NCBI GenBank assembly: GCA_040385525.1
Contig: JAZKHE010000002.1
Location: forward strand, 310,001 to 374,000
Source of the DNA: JAZKHE01 sp040385525
GTDB taxonomy: Bacteria; Bacteroidota; Bacteroidia; UBA4408
Length of the DNA stretch: 64,000 bases
Reading direction: 5' to 3'
The position numbers and the translations under genes were made by a program. Each line of letters begins with the position of its first letter. Positions within the stretch are counted from its first letter, which is position 1. Of this stretch, positions 33,367-42,527 are shown one piece after another. The notes under the pieces are model-generated. The model made no database searches, was not told where the DNA came from, and worked only from the letters and a program-made list of their open reading frames with translations.

Positions 33367-34384
33367 AAATATTTATTTGTTTTTTTTGGCAGTTATTTTT
33401 TTGTTTTCATCTTGTAAAAAAGATAAACCAAAAAAACTTGACAATTCAATTTCAACTTTTGCTAATGGTGTATTTATTTTAAATGAAGGAAACTACACTT
33501 GGAACAACGCTTCTGTAAGTTTTTACGATTTTAAAACTAACACATTAACAGATGATGTTTTTAAACAAGCCAATGAATTTTCGTTGGGAGATGTTGCGCA
33601 GAGTATTTCAAAAATAAATAATTCGTATTTTATTGTTGTAAATAATTCTAAAAAAATTGAAATTGTTGACGCACTCACGTTTAAAAAAACAGCTACGCTC
33701 ACAGGTTTTAAATCGCCACGCTATTGCGCTTTAGTTGGTGTAAATAAAGTGTATGTAACCGATTTGTATGATAATGCAATTTCTGTTGTTAATTTGATTG
33801 ATGCGAAAATTGACAAAAAAATTTATTGCAAAGGTTGGACAGAACAATTACTGCAGTATAAAAACAATGTTTATGTTACAAATTTAAACTCAACTTATTT
33901 GTATGTAATTGATGCGTTAAAAGATGAATTAAAAGATAGTATTGCAATTGGTTACGGCTCAAACAGCTTGTGTTTAGATAGCAACAATAAATTATGGATA
34001 ACTTGTAATGGCAATACTAGTTTGGGTTTAAAGCCAAGCGTAAAAAAAATTAATCCAGAAACAAATCAAGTAGAATTAACTTTTGAAACAGAAAATGGTG
34101 CTAACAATATTTGTACGAATGCAACAAAAGACACAATTTATTTTTTAAGTAAAGATGTGTTTCAGTTCGAAAAAAATAGCGCAAGTTTGCCGTCAGCACC
34201 ACTAATTAAAGCAGATAATTTGAATTTTTATGCATTAGGAATTAAGCCTTTAACTGGAGATGTTTTTGTAAGCGATGCAATAGATTATGTACAACAAGGA
34301 ACAATTCTTAGGTATGATAATAAAGGAAATAAATTGGCTGAATTTAAAGCAGGTATAATTCCAAATGGTTTTTTATTTAAATAG
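33359..34384 (+). CDS. Beta-propeller lipoprotein (DUF5074/YncE-like), BtuG-like candidate
   Basis: The protein has 341 residues and a lipoprotein signal (SSC, lipidated Cys near residue 19) followed by KKDKPKK. The body has repeated strands of the YncE type: VFILNEGNYTWNNASVSFYD, KVYVTDLYDNAISVVNLID, NVYVTNLNSTYLYVIDAL and LWITCNGNTS. It is most similar in shape to the lipidated BtuG of Bacteroides. It is the last gene of the riboswitch operon and overlaps the previous gene by eight bases. The presence of two propellers in one operon is unusual. Confidence 0.78.
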   Translation: MNKNIYLFFLAVIFLFSSCKKDKPKKLDNSISTFANGVFILNEGNYTWNNASVSFYDFKTNTLTDDVFKQANEFSLGDVAQSISKINNSYFIVVNNSKKIEIVDALTFKKTATLTGFKSPRYCALVGVNKVYVTDLYDNAISVVNLIDAKIDKKIYCKGWTEQLLQYKNNVYVTNLNSTYLYVIDALKDELKDSIAIGYGSNSLCLDSNNKLWITCNGNTSLGLKPSVKKINPETNQVELTFETENGANNICTNATKDTIYFLSKDVFQFEKNSASLPSAPLIKADNLNFYALGIKPLTGDVFVSDAIDYVQQGTILRYDNKGNKLAEFKAGIIPNGFLFK

Positions 34385-34408
34385 AAAAGCCCTCAATTGA
34401 GGGCTTTT
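34385..34408. terminator. Terminator of the B12 operon
   Basis: A perfect 24-base palindrome with AAAAGCCCTCAA arms, A residues before and T residues after. It can act for the operon and for the convergent gene at 34428-35267. Confidence 0.9.
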
Positions 34409-34427
34409 TAAATTATATAATTTTGTT

Positions 34428-35267
34428 TTAGAATTTATAACCGAAGTTAAAACCCCCAGCGAGCATACCTCTTAAACTCACCATTGGAATCCCTCTAACT
34501 GAAACTTTAGCTGAGTTGGAATTTACATCAACAGAAACTGCTCCATTACTAAATCTGCCTAATTCGCCTATATTGTCTGTTATGTCATTACTTAAAGCAT
34601 CTTGTTGGGCAGGAGTTAAATCAAAATCATCGCTTTTTACTTCAAAAACAAGTTTTCCAGAGCCAGCTCCACCGCCTAATATCCACCAATCAAAAGCAAA
34701 ATGTTTTCCAACAATCCATTGACTTCCAAGCATTAAGCCAAATGTAGAGCCTCCATATGAACCTTTAAACTCGTATTTTCTAGTTGTCATAGTAGAATCT
34801 ATTTGAATATAATCTGCACCTAAAGTATATTTAGAATAACGCATATATGGTGCTAAATAAAAACCATGTGGTGCTTGTTTTTCTTCTTTTTTACCAGGAT
34901 AAAAACGGAACTCAGGCGTAATTGCCCATCCTTTCATATAAGGTAATTGATAACCATCAGCCTTATTATTGCTATAGATTTGAGATGGAATTTCTCTTTT
35001 TAAGAAATTACTGTAGCCTAAAGCTACCGACATGTTTTTATGAAATCCTAATTCGTATTGCAACGAAATGTTTTTTAAAAATAATTGCGAAGCATTTAAT
35101 TTAACAACATGTGCTAATTTTTTTTCGCCTTCGTTAGTTTTGTTAATTGTGAAGGGTTTTGAATTGTTTGGAAGAAATTTTTCTGAGCTAACATTTAATT
35201 TTGTTTCAGCATTAGCTATTGTTGTAATTCCTATACAAATAGCTGCAATAAAGTTGATTTTTTTCAT
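34428..35267 (-). CDS. Outer-membrane beta-barrel protein (DUF3575-like)
   Basis: The protein has 279 residues, a signal peptide (cleaved near IANA, residue 20) and alternating strands ending in GGFNFGYKF, with a terminal Phe as is typical for outer-membrane barrels. Segments such as ITPEFRFYPGKK and GFYLAPYMRYSKY resemble DUF3575 and small porin-like proteins. Function unknown. Single gene. Confidence 0.75.
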   Translation of the reverse strand: MKKINFIAAICIGITTIANAETKLNVSSEKFLPNNSKPFTINKTNEGEKKLAHVVKLNASQLFLKNISLQYELGFHKNMSVALGYSNFLKREIPSQIYSNNKADGYQLPYMKGWAITPEFRFYPGKKEEKQAPHGFYLAPYMRYSKYTLGADYIQIDSTMTTRKYEFKGSYGGSTFGLMLGSQWIVGKHFAFDWWILGGGAGSGKLVFEVKSDDFDLTPAQQDALSNDITDNIGELGRFSNGAVSVDVNSNSAKVSVRGIPMVSLRGMLAGGFNFGYKF

Positions 35268-35314
35268 TTTTTTGAGTTAATTTTTTTTAAAATTAATAAT
35301 TCATTTGATAATTC

Positions 35315-36934
35315 CTATAAAATATAATCGGTATTTAAAAAATTTGATTTACGTTCCTCAATAATTTCAGTAAGAATCTTTTTATTAATATCTATATCTT
35401 TCCCTGCAACCATTGTCCGTATTGAGAAAACACGCAGCGCATCTGATACGCTTAACGTTCCTTCGGCTGAGTCTTTTCTTCCGTTAAACGGAAACATATC
35501 TGGTCCACGTTGACATTGACTATTAATATTTACTCTACATACTTGATTCACCAAAGGGTCAATTAAATCGGCTAATTGTTTAGAATCGGTTCCAAAAATA
35601 CTTACTTGTTGTCCGAAGTTAGAATCAACCATGTATTGAATAGGTTCTGAAATGTCTTTAAAAGATAAAATAGGTACAACAGGTCCAAATTGTTCTTCGT
35701 GATAAATGCGCATTTTACTGTTTACAGGATAAAGAACTGCTGGATATACAAATGATTCGTGTGTTGCGCCGCCATTTTCATTTATAATTTTTGCGCCATT
35801 TGCAACCGCATCATCAATTAATTCTTTTAAGTATTTTGGTTTGTCTAACTCCGGTAAAGGAGTAATCATAACACCATCTTCCCAAGGCATTCCCATTTTT
35901 AATTTTTCTAATTTTTGCACATATAGTTTGTTAAACTCATCTGCAATTTTTTCGTGAACAAAAATAATTTTAAGTGCAGTACAACGTTGTCCGTTATACG
36001 AAAGACTTCCTAAAATACATTCGTTAACTGCTAGTTCAATATTTGCATCTTGCAATACAATTGCTGGATTCTTAGCTTCTAAGCCCATTACAGAGCGCAA
36101 ACGATTTGGTTTTGGATGTGCTTTTTTTAAGATGTTTGCTATTTTACTTGAACCAATAAACGAGAATACATCTACTTTTCCACTTTCCATTAATTTTGCA
36201 ATGGTGTCTTTACCGTGTCCGTAAATCACGTTAATTACTCCTTTTGGAAACGATTCTTTAAATGCATTAAGTAACGGATGTATAAGTAAAACGCCGTGTT
36301 TAGCAGGTTTAAAAATCACAACATTACCCATAATTAAAGCAGGAATAAGCAAAGCAAATGTTTCGTTAAGCGGATAATTGTATGGCCCCATACAAACAGT
36401 AACTCCTAACGGTCCGCGTCTTATCTGAGCGTAAATTTCGCTTTTCATTTCTATTCGCGACGAATCTCTGTCTAATTTTTTTAGCCCATCAATTGTATCA
36501 ATTATGTATTCAATTGTTCTATCAAATTCTTTTTCAGAATCTTTAAACGATTTTCCAATTTCCCACATTAATAATTTTACAACACTATTGCGTTGTTCTT
36601 TCATCATTTTAGTAAAGCGCAACATGTGCTCAATACGTTTTTTTACTGACATGGTCGGCCATTCTCCTCTGCCTAAATTGTATGCTTTTTGAGCTGCATC
36701 AAGTGCTTCAAACGATTCTTTTTCTCCTAAAATAGGAAAAGAGCCTAGTTTTTTTCGCGTTAATTTGTTGTTTTCGTTAATACAAACAGGCGAATAAACA
36801 TCTTGAACTTCGCCATTCCATATTTTTAATTCTCCGTTTACTAAATATTCTTTTTGATTTAATTCTTCTGTTAAGTCCATGTTAGCAGGTATTTCTGCCG
36901 CAGTTGGAAATTGAATTTTTGTTGAATTTTGCAT
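35315..36934 (-). CDS. gapN: NADP-dependent non-phosphorylating glyceraldehyde-3-phosphate dehydrogenase
   Basis: Oxidises glyceraldehyde 3-phosphate directly to 3-phosphoglycerate with NADP, giving NADPH without ATP. The 539-residue aldehyde dehydrogenase has the catalytic Cys318 in NGQRCTALK and the nucleotide-site GSSKIAN near 250. The NGQRC context and the C-terminal RGPDMFPFNGRKDSAEG loop are those of GapN enzymes. It is about 40 residues longer at the N-terminus than streptococcal GapN, like plant and Bacteroidota forms. It lies after metH, separated by a terminator. Confidence 0.88.
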   Translation of the reverse strand: MQNSTKIQFPTAAEIPANMDLTEELNQKEYLVNGELKIWNGEVQDVYSPVCINENNKLTRKKLGSFPILGEKESFEALDAAQKAYNLGRGEWPTMSVKKRIEHMLRFTKMMKEQRNSVVKLLMWEIGKSFKDSEKEFDRTIEYIIDTIDGLKKLDRDSSRIEMKSEIYAQIRRGPLGVTVCMGPYNYPLNETFALLIPALIMGNVVIFKPAKHGVLLIHPLLNAFKESFPKGVINVIYGHGKDTIAKLMESGKVDVFSFIGSSKIANILKKAHPKPNRLRSVMGLEAKNPAIVLQDANIELAVNECILGSLSYNGQRCTALKIIFVHEKIADEFNKLYVQKLEKLKMGMPWEDGVMITPLPELDKPKYLKELIDDAVANGAKIINENGGATHESFVYPAVLYPVNSKMRIYHEEQFGPVVPILSFKDISEPIQYMVDSNFGQQVSIFGTDSKQLADLIDPLVNQVCRVNINSQCQRGPDMFPFNGRKDSAEGTLSVSDALRVFSIRTMVAGKDIDINKKILTEIIEERKSNFLNTDYIL

Positions 36935-36972
36935 AATTTTTTTTTATTATCTTTTGTCTCAATACCAAATAT

Positions 36973-37002
36973 AAAAAAAAAGCGTAGCAATTGCTACGCT
37001 TT
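36973..37002 (-). terminator. Terminator after metH
   Basis: AAAGCGTAGCAA and its partner form a perfect 24-base palindrome (36979-37002). On the - strand it is followed by a T run. It separates metH from gapN. Confidence 0.88.
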
Positions 37003-37024
37003 GGATAAAATAAGAATGTTAAAA

Positions 37025-40000
37025 TTAATAAGAAAGGTTTGGAGCAAGCCAACGCTCAGTTTCTTCTAAACTCATATTTTTACGTTTTGCATAGTCTGAT
37101 ACTTGATCTTTTGTGATTTTGCCAACTGCAAAATAATGAGATTCTGCATTAGCATAATACATTCCGCTAACGGCCGCTGTAGGCAACATTGCCATACTAT
37201 CGGTAAGCGTAATGCCTGTTTTTTTTTCTACATCTAATAATTTAAATAAGATAGGTTTTTCGGTATGGTCGGGTTGCGCAGGATAACCTGGTGCAGGACG
37301 AATGCCATCGTATTCTTCTTTTATTAAATCGTTTGCATTAAAATTTTCGTTTTGTGCATAGCCCCAAATTTCTTTACGAATTTTTTTGTGCATTAATTCT
37401 GCAAAAGCTTCTGCTAATCTATCAGCTAACGCTTTGAGCATAATGGCACTATAATCGTCGTGATTTTGTTCAAACTTTTTCACATGTTCGTCAATTCCAA
37501 CGCCTGTTGTTACTGCAAAACCACCAATGTAATCAGTAATTTTTGTGTTTTTAGGTGCTACAAAATCGCTTAGCGCTGTATTGTATTGTCCGGCAGGTTT
37601 TTTGGTTTGTTGACGCAAAGTATGAAACACAGAAATTGCTTTTTCTCTCTTTTCATTTTCGTAAATCTCAACATCATCGCCATTGCTGTTTGCAGGAAAA
37701 ACTCCAACAACTGCATTAGCTTGCAACCATTTTTCTGAAATTATTTTTGATAACATTTCTTGTGCTTCATCAAATAATTTTTTTGCTTCGATTCCTTTTT
37801 CTGGATCATTTAAAATTTTTGGATACGAACCTTTCATTTCCCAGCTATGGAAAAACGGTGTCCAGTCAATGTATTCCGAAATTTCTTGTAAGGAATAATC
37901 ATTGAAATTTTTTACACCAATAAAATTTGGTTTACTTATCGTTTGTTTGCTCCAATCTATTTTGTAGCTGTTTTCTCTAGCTTCGTTTATCGAAATAAAT
38001 TTATTTACCGATTGTGCATTTTTATTTTGCAATCGAACTCTTTCGTAATCTTTATTTATTTCTTCTAAAAAAGGTTCGCGCAATTCTTTCGATAATAAAT
38101 TGCTACAAACGGGTACAGATTTTGAAGCATCGTTTACATGAATTACAGGGTGCGAATAATTTTGTGCAATTTTTACAGCAGTATGTACTTTAGATGTAGT
38201 TGCACCGCCAATCATTAATGGAATGGTAAATTTTAAGCGTTCCATTTCTTTGGCAACGTAAACCATTTCATCTAGCGAAGGCGTAATTAATCCGCTTAAT
38301 CCAATTATATCTACATTGTGTTTTTTGGCTTCGTCTAATATTTTTTCGCAAGAAACCATTACGCCTAAATCTATAATTTCGTAATTGTTGCAAGCTAAAA
38401 CAACGCCCACTATATTTTTACCAATATCGTGTACATCGCCTTTAACAGTAGCCATTAAAATTTTGCCCGCATTTTTTTGAGTATTACCACTTTTCTTTTT
38501 TTCTTCTTCTAAATAAGGTAATAAATACGCAACCGCTTTTTTCATTACGCGTGCGCTTTTTACTACTTGAGGTAAAAACATTTTTCCGCTTCCAAATAAA
38601 TCACCAACCACATTCATTCCGTCCATTAACGGACCTTCAATTATTTCTAAACTGGTTGAATATTTTTGTCTGCATTCTTCAACATCAGCATCAATGTAAT
38701 CAACAATACCTTTTACCAAAGCATGACTCAATCTTTCTTCTACAGCTGTTTTTCGCCACTCTTCATTTTTCTCTTGCTTCTCTTTTCCTTTTCCTTTAAC
38801 GGTTTCGGCGTAGTTAATTAATTTTTCTGTTGCATCGTCTTTTCTATCCAACAATACATCTTCAACTAATTCTAATAAATCTTTTGGTATATCATCATAA
38901 ATCTGTAGCATTCCAGGATTTACAATTCCCATGTCCATTCCTGCTTTTACAGCATGATACAAAAACGAAGAGTGAATTGCTTCGCGCACCATATCGTTTC
39001 CTCTAAACGAAAACGAAACATTACTTACACCGCCACTAATTTTTGCGTGTGGTAAGTTTTGTTTTATCCATTTTGTTGCTTCAAAAAAATCAACTGCATT
39101 TTTTCTGTGTTCGTCCATTCCTGTTGCAACAGGAAAAATGTTTGGATCGAAAATAATATCTTGTGGCGGAAAATTTACTTTGTTTACTAATGTTTCATAA
39201 GCTCTTTTACAAATGTCAATTCTGCGTTGTAATGTATCTGCTTGCCCTGCTTCATCAAAAGCCATAACAATAACTGCAGCACCATATTTTTTTACTAATT
39301 GAGCTTGTTCAATAAATTTTTCTTCGCCTTCTTTTAACGAAATTGAATTAACAATTGCTTTTCCTTGAACACATTTTAATCCTGATTCGATTACATTCCA
39401 TTTAGAAGAATCTATCATTATTGGTAGTTTGGCAATGTCGGGTTCGGCTGCTAATAAATTTAAAAATTTTACCATTGCGCCTTCGCTATCTAACATGCCT
39501 TCATCCATGTTTATGTCGATAACTTGTGCTCCGCCTTCTACTTGGTCGCGAGCAACAGCAAGTGCTGCATCAAAATCTCCTTCAATAATTAGTTTAGCAA
39601 ATTTTTTAGAACCTGTTACGTTTGTTCTTTCGCCAACGTTCATAAAATTACTTTCAGGACGAAGCGTTATAGGTTCTAATCCACTTAAATGTAATAACGT
39701 ATCGGGCATTGGTTTTTTACGAGGCGTTGCTTTTTTTGCTAGCTCAGCAATTTTTTTAATGTGTGCAGGAGTTGTTCCGCAGCAACCACCTACAATATTT
39801 AAAAAACCATTTTCAATAAAGTCGTGTACGTGATTACCCATGTCTTCGGGCGTTTCGTCGTATTCGCCAAATTGATTGGGTAAGCCTGCATTTGGATAAG
39901 CACTTACAAAAAATGGAGATTTTTCTGAAATTTCTTTAATGTACGGACGCATTTCTTTTGCGCCTAATGCACAATTTAAACCAACACTTAATAAATCAAC

Positions 40001-40708
40001 ATGCGAAATAGAATTTAAAAATGCTTCGGTAGTTTGACCAGATAAAGTTCTGCCGCTCGCATCAGTAATAGTTCCAGAAACCATTACAGGCATTTTTCTG
40101 TTTATTTTTTCGCAATAGTTTTGTATGGCAAATAATGCTGCTTTTGCATTTAAGGTATCAAATACGGTTTCAATTAAAATTACATCAGCCCCGCCATCAA
40201 TCAATCCGCGAATTTGTTCGGTGTACGCTTCAACTAATTCGTCCCATGTTATGGCTCTAAAACCTGGGTCGTTTACATCTGGCGATAAGCTTAATGTTCT
40301 GTTAGTTGGCCCTATTGCGCCAGCAACAAAAGCACAATCTCTACCTTGTCCTTCTGGCGAAGCTAAAAATTCACTGATTGCTTCTTTTGCAATTTTAGCC
40401 GATTCAAAATTTAGCTCGTAAACAATGTGTTGCATGTCATAATCTGCCATGGCAATGCTTGTAGCGCTAAACGTATTTGTTTCAATTATATCTGCGCCCG
40501 CTTTTAAATATTCTTTATGAATAGTTTTAATAATTTGTGGCTGCGTAATAGAAAGTAAATCGTTGTTGCCTTTTACATCTTTATGAAAATCGCTAAAACG
40601 TTTTCCTCTAAAATCTTTTTCTTCGAGCTTGTATTGCTGAATTAAAGAGCCCATTGCTCCATCAATTACTAAAATTCTTTTTTCTAGTTCAGCTTTAATA
40701 TCTGCCAT
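37025..40708 (-). CDS. metH: Cobalamin-dependent methionine synthase
   Basis: Methylates homocysteine with methyltetrahydrofolate, using methylcobalamin. At 1227 residues it has all four modules: homocysteine binding (residues about 1-325, zinc Cys pair in GGCCGTTP), pterin binding (about 345-620), cobalamin binding with DVHDIGKN (His760 is the lower ligand of cobalt) and the C-terminal reactivation domain (about 900-1220, RPAPGYPAQPDHTEK). A SAM-I riboswitch with a terminator lies ahead, so it is switched off when SAM is abundant. It links to the B12 uptake operon. Confidence 0.97.
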   Translation of the reverse strand: MADIKAELEKRILVIDGAMGSLIQQYKLEEKDFRGKRFSDFHKDVKGNNDLLSITQPQIIKTIHKEYLKAGADIIETNTFSATSIAMADYDMQHIVYELNFESAKIAKEAISEFLASPEGQGRDCAFVAGAIGPTNRTLSLSPDVNDPGFRAITWDELVEAYTEQIRGLIDGGADVILIETVFDTLNAKAALFAIQNYCEKINRKMPVMVSGTITDASGRTLSGQTTEAFLNSISHVDLLSVGLNCALGAKEMRPYIKEISEKSPFFVSAYPNAGLPNQFGEYDETPEDMGNHVHDFIENGFLNIVGGCCGTTPAHIKKIAELAKKATPRKKPMPDTLLHLSGLEPITLRPESNFMNVGERTNVTGSKKFAKLIIEGDFDAALAVARDQVEGGAQVIDINMDEGMLDSEGAMVKFLNLLAAEPDIAKLPIMIDSSKWNVIESGLKCVQGKAIVNSISLKEGEEKFIEQAQLVKKYGAAVIVMAFDEAGQADTLQRRIDICKRAYETLVNKVNFPPQDIIFDPNIFPVATGMDEHRKNAVDFFEATKWIKQNLPHAKISGGVSNVSFSFRGNDMVREAIHSSFLYHAVKAGMDMGIVNPGMLQIYDDIPKDLLELVEDVLLDRKDDATEKLINYAETVKGKGKEKQEKNEEWRKTAVEERLSHALVKGIVDYIDADVEECRQKYSTSLEIIEGPLMDGMNVVGDLFGSGKMFLPQVVKSARVMKKAVAYLLPYLEEEKKKSGNTQKNAGKILMATVKGDVHDIGKNIVGVVLACNNYEIIDLGVMVSCEKILDEAKKHNVDIIGLSGLITPSLDEMVYVAKEMERLKFTIPLMIGGATTSKVHTAVKIAQNYSHPVIHVNDASKSVPVCSNLLSKELREPFLEEINKDYERVRLQNKNAQSVNKFISINEARENSYKIDWSKQTISKPNFIGVKNFNDYSLQEISEYIDWTPFFHSWEMKGSYPKILNDPEKGIEAKKLFDEAQEMLSKIISEKWLQANAVVGVFPANSNGDDVEIYENEKREKAISVFHTLRQQTKKPAGQYNTALSDFVAPKNTKITDYIGGFAVTTGVGIDEHVKKFEQNHDDYSAIMLKALADRLAEAFAELMHKKIRKEIWGYAQNENFNANDLIKEEYDGIRPAPGYPAQPDHTEKPILFKLLDVEKKTGITLTDSMAMLPTAAVSGMYYANAESHYFAVGKITKDQVSDYAKRKNMSLEETERWLAPNLSY

Positions 40709-40718
40709 AATTTATAAT

Positions 40719-40754
40719 TAAAAAAAAATCTCTTCTGTTGTCAGAAGAGATTTT
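40719..40754 (-). terminator. Terminator hairpin of the SAM riboswitch (expression platform)
   Basis: AAATCTCTTCTG (40726-40737) pairs fully with CAGAAGAGATTT (40742-40753) around TTGT. On the - strand it is followed by eight or more T residues and lies 10 bases ahead of the metH start. It is the off switch for metH. Confidence 0.9.
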
Positions 40755-40788
40755 ATATTGTTGTTTATTAAATTTAAAATGTCTCTGA

Positions 40789-40965
40789 CTTATCTTTTCT
40801 AATTGCTTAGAACGTGAATTGGCACCTTCTTTTTTTTAGTTTAAAGTTCAATGTTTAAAGTTCAAAAGCTGTACTAACTTTAAACTCTACACTATAAACT
40901 TTTAACTTTAATCTAAGGGTTGCCAAGGTTTCAAAGGGCACTATCCCTCCACCTTTCTTGATAAG
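40789..40965 (-). promoter_or_regulatory. SAM-I (S-box) riboswitch controlling metH
   Basis: Read on the - strand: P1 CTTATCAAG (40957-40965) pairs with AGATAAG (40789-40795); the core GGTGGAGGG, GCCC, GAAACCTTGGCAACC and AAGGTGCCAATTC are all present. These are the SAM-binding segments of the S-box family. The P3 helix is unusually long, about 84 bases, and contains repeated GTTTAAAGTT sequence. Together with the terminator at 40719-40754 it makes a complete transcriptional off switch. Confidence 0.93.
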
Positions 40966-41025
40966 TTAATTTAAAAGAACGAAGTACAAATTTAGTCTAT
41001 TCTACGTTAAATTGCAAGTTTGTTT

Positions 41026-41295
41026 TTAAGCTTGTTTTTTCCAACCTAATTGCACTAGTTTGTTGTTGATTTGTTTGCGAAAAAAATACCAAGTTGCTGA
41101 AACCAGCAATATGTATGGTATTGCCATTAAAAACAAAATGCCTGTATTTAAATTTTTTGCTACATCGCCACCTCCATTTAAGTTAGATTCTGGTGCAACT
41201 CTACACATAGCGCAACCTTGCGCCATGGCTTGTTGGTTAACAAATAGTATTGCCACTAAAGCTAATAGAATAAAAAATGTTTTTTTAGTGCGCAT
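41026..41295 (-). CDS. Small membrane protein with a CxxC motif in the oxidase cluster
   Basis: The 89-residue protein has a signal/anchor segment at the N-terminus (about 7-25), the motif CAMC right after it, and a second membrane helix (about 52-70) before a basic tail. Genes of this form are usual at the end of Bacteroidota cytochrome oxidase accessory clusters. The two Cys could bind a metal or form a disulfide in oxidase assembly; this is inferred. It overlaps the DUF420 gene by 11 bases. Confidence 0.8.
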   Translation of the reverse strand: MRTKKTFFILLALVAILFVNQQAMAQGCAMCRVAPESNLNGGGDVAKNLNTGILFLMAIPYILLVSATWYFFRKQINNKLVQLGWKKQA

Positions 41296-41821
41296 AATAC
41301 GGACTTATCATTAAGTAAACAATAACTCCCGTTACGGCTACATATAACCATATTGGGAATGTAATTTTTGCTAATTTTTTGTGTTTGTCAAATTTTTCGG
41401 AAAGTGCTTTTACGTAGGTAAATAAAACCAAAGGAATTACTGCTACAGAAAGCAATATGTGTGTAATTAAAATAAAGAAATAAACCAATCTTAACATTCC
41501 TTCGCCACCATATTTAGTGCTTTCACTTGTTATGTGATACGTTACGTACATTACTAAAAACAACGATGATAATATAATTGCAGTCGTCATTAACTTTTTG
41601 TGCAACTCTATTTTTTTATTTTTAATTGCTATAACTGCGTTTATTAAAACTATTGCTGTTAACCCATTTATTGTTGCATAAATTGGCGGTAAAAAACTAA
41701 AATCGAAACCGTCTATTTTTATTCCAAATAAAGCGGCTACAGCCAACGGAATAATAATAGACAATACTATTATTTTTTTTTTGTATTTGCTTTCAAAATC
41801 GGGTGTTGTATTAGTATCCAT
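41285..41821 (-). CDS. DUF420 family membrane protein (oxidase assembly, CtaM-like)
   Basis: A 178-residue protein with four or five membrane helices and conserved His residues in YVTYHITSES and ILITHILLSV. DUF420 proteins are found with heme-copper oxidases, and the Staphylococcus homologue CtaM is needed for oxidase maturation. It sits between the SCO-like gene (1-base gap) and the small CxxC gene (overlap). Confidence 0.87.
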   Translation of the reverse strand: MDTNTTPDFESKYKKKIIVLSIIIPLAVAALFGIKIDGFDFSFLPPIYATINGLTAIVLINAVIAIKNKKIELHKKLMTTAIILSSLFLVMYVTYHITSESTKYGGEGMLRLVYFFILITHILLSVAVIPLVLFTYVKALSEKFDKHKKLAKITFPIWLYVAVTGVIVYLMISPYYAH

Positions 41822-41822
41822 T

Positions 41823-42509
41823 TTATTTTATTCTGTAAAGTTGATTTAAAACTTTTACTTCATCTAACATTCTATTTACCTCAGTTGTTTTGGTTCCGTC
41901 GTAAATTCCTCTCACATTTCTGTTTAAGTCAACTAAATATAAGTTAGTATAAGTTAAACTATCTAATTCTCCTTTTCTAATGCCAAAGTTTATTCTTGCC
42001 CAATGTTCTATTTCAGATTGTTTTCCTGTATAAAAATTCCAAGTTTTAGGACGTGTGTGTACTTTTTTTGAAGTTTCTGCTAGACTTTTTAAATTGTCTT
42101 TTTCAGGAGTTAAATTAATTGAAAGCATTGTAAAATTTTTAAGGTATTCTAATTTGTCTTGCGCTCTAAATAAAGAAGCAGCCATTTTATTAGAATTATC
42201 AATGTTTTGTAATGTGAAGAAATTGACAATTAAAACTTTTGATTTTAGTGATGATGTAGAAAAAGAATTTCCTTCTAAATTTATTAAATCTATTTCTTTA
42301 ACTGCATTGTAAGTTGTATCCTCTTTGTCCGAAATCATTTTTGGACCATAATAAGGAAGCGTTTTATACAACGAAGCTTTTGCTTCAATAATTAAAGGCT
42401 GACGAATAAAGAAATAATAAAATAATAAGCAAAGAATTGCAGGCAATAAAAAAACTGCGAATAAGAACCAAGCTTTTCGAAGTGCTTTTGGTAGCTTATT
42501 CGCAGTCAT
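41823..42509 (-). CDS. SCO-like thioredoxin-fold protein without copper ligands
   Basis: Position and shape are those of SCO1/SenC, the copper chaperones of cytochrome oxidase: one membrane anchor (about 12-32), then a thioredoxin-fold domain with VLIVNFFTLQN, MLSINLTPEKD and LYLVDLNRNVRGIYDG. The CxxxC pair that should follow the first strand is missing (LQNIDNSNK), and the conserved His ahead of LYLVD is not visible. The only Cys is in the membrane anchor. It therefore probably cannot bind copper in the known way. Length is 228 residues, normal for the family. Confidence 0.75.
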   Translation of the reverse strand: MTANKLPKALRKAWFLFAVFLLPAILCLLFYYFFIRQPLIIEAKASLYKTLPYYGPKMISDKEDTTYNAVKEIDLINLEGNSFSTSSLKSKVLIVNFFTLQNIDNSNKMAASLFRAQDKLEYLKNFTMLSINLTPEKDNLKSLAETSKKVHTRPKTWNFYTGKQSEIEHWARINFGIRKGELDSLTYTNLYLVDLNRNVRGIYDGTKTTEVNRMLDEVKVLNQLYRIK

Positions 42510-42527
42510 ATATTTTAAAATTTAATA

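Noticed and set aside
39429..39833. 134-codon open frame on the + strand opposite metH
   Set aside because: It is the mirror of a strongly conserved domain of MetH. Its predicted protein has no signal or motif and its composition is typical of an antisense shadow.
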